Shown one piece after another: positions 57,690 through 64,000 of a stretch of 64,000 bases of DNA. The number at the start of each line of letters is the position of its first letter. Positions within the stretch are counted from its first letter, which is position 1. Under the pieces are notes generated by a model. That model did no database searches. It worked only from the letters and a program-made list of their open reading frames with translations, and was not told the DNA's origin. Source of the stretch: Primorskyibacter flagellatus (lineage in GTDB: Bacteria > Pseudomonadota > Alphaproteobacteria > Rhodobacterales > Rhodobacteraceae); contig NZ_BMFJ01000001.1 of the NCBI RefSeq assembly GCF_014638275.1, forward strand, positions 434,001 to 498,000, given 5' to 3'. The position numbers and the translations under genes were made by a program.

Positions 57690-58805
57690 ATGCGCCTGAC
57701 CAAGATCGAAACCTTCGCCACGCCCTTCGTCGGCTTCGTGCGCGTGACCGATGAAACCGGTGCGCAGGGATGGGGGCAGGTGTCGACCTACCAATCCGAC
57801 ATCACCGCCCAGATCCTGCACCGGCAGGTCGCCCCACATGTGCTGGGCGTCGACTTCGAGGCCGATACGCAGGACGACCTGTTCGACCGGGCGGAGGAGC
57901 TGGAGCACAAGTTTCCGGGGTCCTACATCGTGCGGGCCATTGCCGGGGTCGAAACCGCACTCTGGGACCTGCGCGGCAAGGTGGCGGGCAAGCCGGTGGC
58001 GGCGCTGCTTGGCGGGTCGGCGGGGCCACTGCGCTGCTATGCCTCTTCGATGAAGCGCGACATCACCCCGAAGGATGAAGCGGAGCGGTTCCGGCGGTTG
58101 CGTGGAGAGCTGGGCTATGACGCCTTCAAGTTCCGCATAGGGGCCGAGATCGGGCGCGGAAAGGACGAATGGGAGGGGCGGACGGAGGAGATCATTCCGA
58201 CCATCGCCAAGGCCTTCGCGGGGGAAAAGGTGTCCTTGCTGGCGGATGCCAATTCCTGCTACGCGCCGCCCGCGGCGATCCACTACGGGAAGATGCTGCA
58301 GGACAACGGCATCGTGCATTACGAGGAACCGTGCCCCTACTGGGAGATGGAGCAGACGGCAGAGGTCGCCGCCGCGCTCCACATCGACGTGACCGGCGGA
58401 GAGCAGGACTGCATGATCGCCGCCTGGGCCCGGATGTTCGAGCTGAAGGCGGTCGACGTGGCGCAGCCGGATGTCCTCTACGTTGGCGGGATCGGCCGGA
58501 CGCTGCGGGTCGCGCGAATGGCGGCGGAAGCCGGTCTGCCGGTGACCCCACATGCCGCGAACCTCGGGCTGGTTACGCTATTCACCATGCATGTTCTGAG
58601 GGCGATTCCGAATGCGGGGCCCTATCTTGAGTTCTCCATCGAGGAAGCGGATTATTACCCGTGGCAGTACGGTCTCTACCGGAATGACCCCTACGTCGTG
58701 GCCGAGGGCAAGGTCACGGTGACGGAGGCGCCGGGCTGGGGCGTGGAGATTTCGGACGAATGGCTGGCAAAGTCGGAGTACCGGATGAGCGAGGTGGCAG
58801 GGTGA
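57690..58805 (+). CDS. mandelate racemase/muconate lactonizing enzyme family protein
   Basis: A 371-residue enolase-superfamily enzyme. The catalytic set can be placed as K147 and R149 (FKFRIG), metal ligands D186, E212 and E238 (LLADANSCY, HYEEPCPYWE, TGGEQD) and H288 (TPHAANLG). Such enzymes dehydrate sugar acids or epimerise amino-acid derivatives through an enolate. The KxR and His pair fits acid-sugar dehydratases or epimerases, but the substrate is not determined. It is divergent from the MocR-type regulator. Confidence 0.88.
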   Translation: MRLTKIETFATPFVGFVRVTDETGAQGWGQVSTYQSDITAQILHRQVAPHVLGVDFEADTQDDLFDRAEELEHKFPGSYIVRAIAGVETALWDLRGKVAGKPVAALLGGSAGPLRCYASSMKRDITPKDEAERFRRLRGELGYDAFKFRIGAEIGRGKDEWEGRTEEIIPTIAKAFAGEKVSLLADANSCYAPPAAIHYGKMLQDNGIVHYEEPCPYWEMEQTAEVAAALHIDVTGGEQDCMIAAWARMFELKAVDVAQPDVLYVGGIGRTLRVARMAAEAGLPVTPHAANLGLVTLFTMHVLRAIPNAGPYLEFSIEEADYYPWQYGLYRNDPYVVAEGKVTVTEAPGWGVEISDEWLAKSEYRMSEVAG

Positions 58806-59115
58806 TCCCGTATGCCTTCTATGGTGGGGCATCGTCGGACTTGTTCCGAGGATCTCGGGCCGGGGAGATCCTCGGGACAAGCCCGAGGATGACGGGTCGC
58901 GGGGTGGAGACGCTTCATGCGACAAAGGGCGGCGCACGTCCGCGGAGGGGCGCACTCACGGATGTGGTCGGCGCTTTATCTCGTCGTGGTAGCTCCGCGT
59001 TCAATCGTCTCGCTGACGGGGAATTAGCGCCCGTCCGGGGGGCAGACGGCTGCCCGGGCCGCTGGCGCGGCCGTATCAAGCGGGGTGCTGACCTGGTCTG
59101 GACAAGGGCACGGAG
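58806..59115. other. 310-base gap with one repeat and no convincing gene
   Basis: Apart from the dyad at 58839-58880 (listed separately) the sequence shows no coding frame with a ribosome site on either strand. It probably carries the promoter of the FAD oxidase gene at 59116, with GGACAAGGGCACGGAG just before its ATG. Confidence 0.5.
58839..58880. repeat. 17-bp inverted repeat, dispersed intergenic type
   Basis: CTTGTTCCGAGGATCTC (58839-58855) and GAGATCCTCGGGACAAG (58864-58880) pair with one mismatch around an 8-base loop. The following CCGAGGATGACGGGTCGCGG resembles sequence at 14020-14045 in another gap. It may end transcription of the enolase gene. Confidence 0.65.
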
Positions 59116-60381
59116 ATGAAAACCACGCCCTACTGGTGGGACACTTCCCCTCTCGCCGTCATCGACCGGCCCGACCTGCCCGCCAAGGCGGATGCGGTGG
59201 TCATAGGCTCTGGCTACACCGGGCTTCACGCGGCGCTGCGGATCGCGCGGGCCGGGCGGTCGGTGGTCATCCTCGAGAAGGGTCAGCCGGGGCAGGGGTG
59301 TTCCACCCGGAACGGCGGCCAGATCTCGCATTCCATCAAGCCGGGACTGGCGGAACTGACACGCCGCCACGGGGCGGAGGTGGCGAAGGGGATCATGGCG
59401 GAGGGCTATGCCTCCATGGCCTACCTCAGGGACTTCGTCGCGGAGGAGGGCATCGACTGCGCCTATCGCGCCTGCGGGCGGTTCGACGGCGCGGCGACGC
59501 CAGCGGCCTTCCGCAGGATGCAGGCGCAAGCGGACGGGGAAGCGCGGACCATCGTGCCGCGCGAGAACCAGCACGCGGAAATCGGAACGGACCTCTACCA
59601 TGGCGGCATCGTGCATCACCACTACGCCAGCCTTGACCCCGGAGCGTATCACGCCGGGCTGCTCGCGAAGGTGCGCGCGGCGGGGGCGCTGATCCTGCCG
59701 GACACGCCGGTCACCGCGGTGGACGAGGGGCCGGGCGGGGTGCGGATCGCGACGGCGCACGGCAACATCATGGCGGATCACGTCGTAGTGGCCACCAACG
59801 GCTACACGCCGGAGGCGACCCCCTGGCACCGACGCCGCGTGATCCCGATCGGCAGCTACATCATCGCGACGGAGGAACTGGACCCGGCGGTTGTCAGGCG
59901 CCTCTTCCCGAAGGACCGGATGGTCTGCGACAGCCGTCGGGTGATCTACTACTACCGGGCCTCTCCCGACGGAAAGCGGGTGCTGTTCGGCGGCCGCGCG
60001 GGCGCCGGAGAAACCGATGCGGAGGCGGCGGCCAGGCGGCTGAGACACGAAATGATCCGGCTGTTTCCGGAACTTGCGGAGAGCAGGATCAGTCACAGCT
60101 GGATGGGTTTCGTGGCCTTCACCTTCGACAAGCTGGCCCATACCGGGACTCATTACGGGGCCGGGGGGCGGGTGCATCATGCAATGGGCTATTGCGGATC
60201 GGGCGTCGGTATGGCCTCCTACCTCGGGATGAAGGCGGGGCTGCGCGTGCTTGGCGCCCCGGGAGGAGACACCGCCATGATGCGCCCGGCCTTCCCGACC
60301 CGCCCGTTCTACCGCGGGGACCCGTGGTTCCTGCCCGCCGCCGTCACGGCCTACCGGGTTCTCGACCGGGCGGGCGTATGA
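59116..60381 (+). CDS. FAD-dependent amine oxidase (PuuB/DAO family)
   Basis: A 421-residue DAO-family flavoprotein. The sequence begins TPYWWDTSPLAVIDRPDLPA, as in gamma-glutamylputrescine oxidase-like proteins, with FAD site AVVIGSGYTGLHAALRIARAG, GCSTRNGGQISHSIKPG, and the C-terminal MGYCGSGVGMASYLGMKAGL. It oxidises a secondary or primary amine, giving an aldehyde, ammonia or amine, and peroxide. With a polyamine-type importer next door, an amine substrate is likely. Confidence 0.85.
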   Translation: MKTTPYWWDTSPLAVIDRPDLPAKADAVVIGSGYTGLHAALRIARAGRSVVILEKGQPGQGCSTRNGGQISHSIKPGLAELTRRHGAEVAKGIMAEGYASMAYLRDFVAEEGIDCAYRACGRFDGAATPAAFRRMQAQADGEARTIVPRENQHAEIGTDLYHGGIVHHHYASLDPGAYHAGLLAKVRAAGALILPDTPVTAVDEGPGGVRIATAHGNIMADHVVVATNGYTPEATPWHRRRVIPIGSYIIATEELDPAVVRRLFPKDRMVCDSRRVIYYYRASPDGKRVLFGGRAGAGETDAEAAARRLRHEMIRLFPELAESRISHSWMGFVAFTFDKLAHTGTHYGAGGRVHHAMGYCGSGVGMASYLGMKAGLRVLGAPGGDTAMMRPAFPTRPFYRGDPWFLPAAVTAYRVLDRAGV

Positions 60382-60455
60382 GAGGAAACGGGGCCGGGTG
60401 TGCTGTAACGGTTCTGTCGTAATGCTTGTATAACGGTTTGCCAGGATGCGCGAAA

Positions 60456-60478
60456 TGGACCTTTTGGACCAGACCATT
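60456..60478. promoter_or_regulatory. candidate MocR-type operator 2
   Basis: TGGACCTT, 7 bases (containing another TGGACC), AGACCATT lies about 72 bases before the binding-protein ATG. It matches the motif in the divergent promoter at 57601-57622, which suggests that the MocR-type regulator also controls the importer. Confidence 0.55.
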
Positions 60479-60549
60479 CTGGAGTTCACTTGCTGAAAGG
60501 TCCGCGTCAGACGGTCCCGCATCCAACATTTCCAACCGGAGGACTACCG

Positions 60550-61617
60550 ATGAAACTTAAGTTCCGAGCCCTGCTTGCAGGCACCGCACTGGTGCTGGCA
60601 ACCGGCGCCGCCAATGCGGAGACGCTGCGGCTTCTGACCTGGGGCAGCTATGCGCCCGACGAGGTCGTCAAGATGTTCGAGGCCGAATATCCCGACATCA
60701 AGGTCGAGGTCACCTTCTCCAACAACGAGGAAATGATCGCCAAGCTGCGCGCCACCGGCGGCACCGGCTTCGACCTTGCCCAGCCCAGCCATGACCGCGT
60801 CTACGCGGCGCAGCTGGAGTACAACATCTACAAGCCGCTCGACCTGTCCAAGATCGATACGGAGAAGATGACGCCGAACCTGCTGGAGGGCGTGAAGGCC
60901 AATACCACGATCGAGGGCGAGGTCTATTCCGTGCCGCACCAGTGGGGCACCTCGGGCGTGATGGCCAACATGAAGCTGGCACCGGATGTCACCGGATGGG
61001 CCGACCTCTGCGACGAGAAGTACCAGGGCCGGACCTCCATGCGTCTGCGCCGTACGATCCTTCTGGGCACCGCCTTCGGGATGGGGATGGACCCCTTCGC
61101 GCTCTACGCCGATCCGGCGGCCTACCAGGACATGCTGGACAAGGTGACCGAGAAGCTGATCGCCTGCAAATCCGTCATCAAGACCTACTGGTCCGGCGGC
61201 GACGACCTGTCGGCCATGATGCTGTCCGGCGAAGTCGTGGCGTCCGAGACCTGGGACTCCACCGCGTTCAAGCTGTACGGCGAGAACCCGGACATCGTCT
61301 TCGTGCCGCCGGCAACCGGCGCTCTGGCGTGGATCGACACCTTCACCATCCCGCGCGGTGGCGAGGCGGACGACGCGGCCTACAAGTGGATCAACTTCGT
61401 GCTGCGTCCCGAGATCACCAAGCTGATGTCGGCTTCGACCGGTGCGATTGCCGCCGTGCCGAACGGGATCGACCTGATGCCGGACGACAAGAAGGCCGCG
61501 ATCTCGGCCGCGTTCGACCAGTCGGACATCGACAACCTGAAGTTCTTCGCCAACATTCCCCCGGGGATCGAGGACATGGAAGGCCTGGCGCTGGAGCGCA
61601 TCAAGGCCGCGAACTGA
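60550..61617 (+). CDS. polyamine-type ABC transporter substrate-binding protein (PotD/PotF-like)
   Basis: A 355-residue periplasmic protein with a Sec signal (FRALLAGTALVLATGAANAE). The mature start LRLLTWGSYAPDEVVKMFEAEYP and later YSVPHQWGTSGVMANM are typical of spermidine/putrescine-binding family proteins. GGAGGACTACCG precedes the ATG; a frame from 60490 is longer but unsupported. It is followed by a repeat element and then the ATPase and permeases. The ligand may be an amine or a betaine-like compound. Confidence 0.88.
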   Translation: MKLKFRALLAGTALVLATGAANAETLRLLTWGSYAPDEVVKMFEAEYPDIKVEVTFSNNEEMIAKLRATGGTGFDLAQPSHDRVYAAQLEYNIYKPLDLSKIDTEKMTPNLLEGVKANTTIEGEVYSVPHQWGTSGVMANMKLAPDVTGWADLCDEKYQGRTSMRLRRTILLGTAFGMGMDPFALYADPAAYQDMLDKVTEKLIACKSVIKTYWSGGDDLSAMMLSGEVVASETWDSTAFKLYGENPDIVFVPPATGALAWIDTFTIPRGGEADDAAYKWINFVLRPEITKLMSASTGAIAAVPNGIDLMPDDKKAAISAAFDQSDIDNLKFFANIPPGIEDMEGLALERIKAAN

Positions 61618-61703
61618 GGTGACTTCGGGTTCGGAGCGGGCGACTGCTCCGGACCTTTCTTCTCCATCGGACCGTGCGTTTCCCCGCCCGATGCGCGCCG
61701 AAG

Positions 61704-61846
61704 GCGCCGGGCAGCGCCTGCCCGCCCCCCGGGCTGGCGCTTGGGCAACGTTTGCCGTGACCTCGGAGGTCAGACGTGCTTGGATCCATAGAGTACACCC
61801 GCACGGGCGTTGCAGCGCCATCCCGCGGGCAGGCGCTGCCCGGCGC
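61704..61846. repeat. 22-bp perfect inverted repeat between binding-protein and ATPase genes
   Basis: Arm 61704-61725 starts GCGCCGGGCAGCGCC; arm 61825-61846 is its exact reverse complement, 99 bases apart. The whole gap 61618-61882 lacks a gene. The GGGCAGCGCC core matches the dyad at 16002-16092, which lies in the same place in another ABC operon. Confidence 0.75.
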
Positions 61847-61882
61847 GAACCCGACCGTTTGACAGGATAGAAAGACCCGCTC

Positions 61883-62950
61883 ATGTACGACCTCAGCTGC
61901 GCCTCCGTCACCAAGTCCTTCGGGAGCTTTACCGCTGTCCGGGACGTGTCGCTGGACATTCCCTCGGGGTCCTTCTTCTCGATCCTCGGGCCGTCGGGCT
62001 GCGGGAAGACGACGCTGATGCGGATGATCGCGGGGTTCGAAACGCCGACCTCCGGGGACATCGCCATCAAGGGTCAGAGCGTGGTCACCCTGCCGCCGAA
62101 CAAGCGCAACGTGAAGATGGTGTTCCAGCACCTTGCGCTGTTCCCGATGATGACGGTCGGTGAGAACATCGCCTACGGGCTGCGCTGCCGGAAGGAGCCG
62201 AAGTCCGAGATCGCGCCCAAAGTCGCCCGCGTGCTGGACCGGGTCGGGCTGCCGGGGTCGCAGGACAAGCGGATCGACCAGCTTTCGGGCGGGCAGAAGC
62301 AGCGGATCGCCATTGCCCGCTGCATGGTGCTGGAGCCGGACGTTTTGCTTCTGGACGAACCGCTTGGCGCGCTGGACCTGAAACTGCGCGAGCACATGAA
62401 AATCGAGCTGAAGCAGCTGCAGCACCAGTTCGAAACGACGTTCCTCTACATCACCCACGACCAGTCGGAGGCGCTGGTGATGTCGGACAACGTCGCGGTG
62501 ATGAACGCCGGGCGGTTCGAACAGATCGGGCCGCCGAAGGCGCTGTACGACGCGCCGGCCTCGGGTTTCGTGGCGGGCTTCGTCGGGGATTCCAACGTCC
62601 TGCCGGGCCGGCTGGCCGAGGTGAAGGGCGATGAGGCGCGGGTGGAGGTCGAGGGCGGCGGCACCGTGATCGGGCGCGTGGCCGATGCATCGAAGCCGGG
62701 TGACGCGGTCGAGGTCTTCCTGCGCCCCGAAGCGCTGCGCATCGGCGCGGGGGGCGAGGGCACCTCGCTGAGCGGCACGGTGGAGAGCTTCCTGTTCAAC
62801 GGCGCGTCGTCGCGTATCCTTGTCCGGTCGGGCGCGCATCTGATCGAGGTCGCGGACCCGGAACAGTCGGGCGCGGCGGCGCAGGGCGGGGCGGTGAGCG
62901 TCGCGTGGACGGCGGAAAAGGCCCGCATCTTCGCGCGGAGACCGTCATGA
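61883..62950 (+). CDS. polyamine-type ABC transporter ATPase (PotA-like)
   Basis: A 355-residue ATPase with TOBE domain. Motifs are GPSGCGKTT (Walker A), VFQHLALFPMMTV (Q-loop), LSGGQKQRIAIARCM (signature), LLLDEPLGALD (Walker B) and YITHDQ. The C-terminal part has VEVFLRPEALRIG. It drives the permeases encoded immediately downstream. Its stop overlaps the next ATG (ATGA). Confidence 0.93.
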   Translation: MYDLSCASVTKSFGSFTAVRDVSLDIPSGSFFSILGPSGCGKTTLMRMIAGFETPTSGDIAIKGQSVVTLPPNKRNVKMVFQHLALFPMMTVGENIAYGLRCRKEPKSEIAPKVARVLDRVGLPGSQDKRIDQLSGGQKQRIAIARCMVLEPDVLLLDEPLGALDLKLREHMKIELKQLQHQFETTFLYITHDQSEALVMSDNVAVMNAGRFEQIGPPKALYDAPASGFVAGFVGDSNVLPGRLAEVKGDEARVEVEGGGTVIGRVADASKPGDAVEVFLRPEALRIGAGGEGTSLSGTVESFLFNGASSRILVRSGAHLIEVADPEQSGAAAQGGAVSVAWTAEKARIFARRPS

Positions 62951-63813
62951 GCCGCGACGCGGGGCGCCTGTCGCTCATCCTGCTGTTCATGCCTTTCGTG
63001 CTGTGGATCGGGCTGCTCATCATCCTGCCGCAGCTTGGCATCGGGTATTATTCCCTGCGCGAGAAGGTCGGTTTCAACCAGTTCGAATTCGGGCTGAAGA
63101 ACTACGTCGATTTCATCGGTGAGCCGGTCTATCGCAACACCCTGCTGCGGACCGCTTGGATGTCGATCCTCGTCACGATCCTTGCCCTGATCGCCGGATT
63201 TCCGGTGGCCTATTACATCGCCAAGATCGCGAAGGAACGCAGCCGTGCGGCGCTGTTCCTGATGTGCCTGATCCCGCTCTGGGTGTCCGACCTCGTGCGG
63301 GCGTACGGCTGGATCGTGCTGCTGCGCGAGACGGGGGTGATTTCGACCGCGCTGGTGAAGATGGGGATCATCGGGCAGCCGGTGGAGATGCTGTACAACG
63401 ACATCACCGTCGTCATGGGACTGGTCTACACCGTCATCCTGTTCATGATCGTGCCGCTGGTGTCGACGCTGCAGGGCATGGACGACGCGCTGCTGGAGGC
63501 CGGGTACAACCTGGGCGGATCCCGCCTGACCGTGTTCCGGCGGATCATCGTGCCCTACGCCATGCCGGGGATCGTGTCGGGCTGCATCATCACCTTCATG
63601 CTGACGGCGGGCAGCTACCTGACGCCGATCCTTCTGGGGGGCAAGAATTCGTCCTGGTTCACGGAGCAGATCTACAACCAGTTCATCACCCGGTACAACT
63701 GGGAGAGCGGGTCGGCCTTCGGCGTGTCGCTTCTCGTCTTCACCTCCTTCGTGGTCTGGGCGGGTCTGCGGCTGACGGGGCAGAGCCTCGCCACCACCGT
63801 GGCAAAGGATTAA
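62947..63813 (+). CDS. polyamine-type ABC transporter permease (PotB-like)
   Basis: A 288-residue inner-membrane protein with about six hydrophobic segments (first: LSLILLFMPFVLWIGLLIIL). The EAA-type loop is DDALLEAGYNLGGSRLTVFRRIIVPYAMPGI. The start at 62947 overlaps the ATPase stop. It forms a heterodimer with the next permease. Confidence 0.92.
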   Translation: MSRDAGRLSLILLFMPFVLWIGLLIILPQLGIGYYSLREKVGFNQFEFGLKNYVDFIGEPVYRNTLLRTAWMSILVTILALIAGFPVAYYIAKIAKERSRAALFLMCLIPLWVSDLVRAYGWIVLLRETGVISTALVKMGIIGQPVEMLYNDITVVMGLVYTVILFMIVPLVSTLQGMDDALLEAGYNLGGSRLTVFRRIIVPYAMPGIVSGCIITFMLTAGSYLTPILLGGKNSSWFTEQIYNQFITRYNWESGSAFGVSLLVFTSFVVWAGLRLTGQSLATTVAKD

Positions 63814-63817
63814 GGCC

Positions 63818-64000
63818 ATGCAGGGATCGCGACACCTTCTCTGGATTTACCGCGCCTACGTGGTGATCTTCTTCCTTTATCTTGTCTCGCCGCTGCTGGC
63901 CGCCGGGGTGTTTGCCTTCAACGACTCCATGTTCCCCTCGCTGCCCTGGCAGGGGTTCACTCTAGACTGGTTCTTTTCGTCCGAAGGACCCAAGCTGGGC
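63818..64000 (+). CDS. polyamine-type ABC transporter permease (PotC-like), cut by window end
   Basis: The first 61 codons of a second permease, starting 4 bases after the first. It has an N-terminal membrane segment (AYVVIFFLYLVSPLLAAGVF) followed by the PotC-like FNDSMFPSLPWQGFTLDWF. The frame is open to the last base, so the gene continues beyond the window. Confidence 0.88.
   Translation, partial: MQGSRHLLWIYRAYVVIFFLYLVSPLLAAGVFAFNDSMFPSLPWQGFTLDWFFSSEGPKLG

Noticed and set aside
1-64000. CRISPR arrays, rRNA genes, insertion-sequence transposases and riboswitches.
   Set aside because: No regularly spaced repeats, rRNA-like stretches, transposase motifs or recognisable aptamer cores were found by eye.

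Overview
The window is GC-rich, gene-dense chromosomal DNA from an alphaproteobacterium, most likely a Rhodobacterales (Rhodobacter/Roseobacter-type) strain. The inference rests on an fdsGBA-fdhD-fdsD formate dehydrogenase operon, a smo/mtl-type polyol operon, an Irr-type (ICE) box before bacterioferritin, IscR type-1-like boxes before iron genes, a VPLPA-CTERM protein and the alphaproteobacterial style of the tRNA genes. No rRNA, CRISPR array or recognisable riboswitch was seen.

Region 1 (1 to about 11.4 kb) is the right-hand part of an integrated element lying against the 3' end of tRNA-Phe(GAA). Visible order: P4/D5-type primase-helicase (cut by the window edge), a repeat-rich gap that looks like a replication origin, Nu1-like small terminase, GpA large terminase, an AT-richer cargo gene with a tiny antisense neighbour, a possible winged-helix protein, portal, protease-capsid fusion, gpW-like joiner, DUF2190 protein, AlpA-like protein, tyrosine integrase, tRNA. 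No tail, baseplate, holin or endolysin gene lies between the head genes and the integrase. The element therefore looks like a capsid-encoding phage satellite (cf-PICI-like) rather than a complete prophage; the part left of the window must be checked. An MT-A70 methyltransferase convergent with a BglII-type endonuclease lies just beyond the tRNA.

Region 2 (13.2-22.3 kb) holds a TIM-barrel protein, a GntR regulator, a NitT/TauT-type ABC importer, an FAD oxidoreductase, acetoacetyl-CoA synthetase and two HAD phosphatases. Region 3 (22.3-32.5 kb) is a polyol (sorbitol/mannitol) operon: SorC-type regulator, SmoEFGK-like importer, mannitol 2-dehydrogenase, xylulokinase and a PfkB kinase. It is interrupted by an antisense VPLPA-CTERM gene. 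Region 4 (33.8-40.3 kb) is an iron cluster: two imelysins, a di-haem DHOR protein, a DUF1513 protein, Bfd and bacterioferritin. It carries IscR-type and Irr-type boxes.

Region 5 (40.4-48.0 kb, minus strand) is the NAD-dependent formate dehydrogenase operon with its LysR regulator. A DUF4287 gene flanked by palindromic repeats sits inside it. Region 6 (48.2-54.3 kb) is patchy: an O-methyltransferase, tRNA-Arg(CCG), a serine recombinase whose reading frame runs antisense through that tRNA, a probably truncated glycosyltransferase, an RNA ligase, and a GST/NTF2/tautomerase operon opposite an HxlR regulator. Region 7 (54.5-64 kb) is a catabolic locus of unknown substrate: GMC oxidoreductase, MocR-type regulator, enolase-superfamily enzyme, PuuB-like oxidase and a polyamine-type ABC importer that runs off the window. 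A shared operator-like motif links the enolase and importer promoters.

Dyad-symmetric intergenic elements recur between the cistrons of three ABC-transporter operons and inside the formate dehydrogenase operon.
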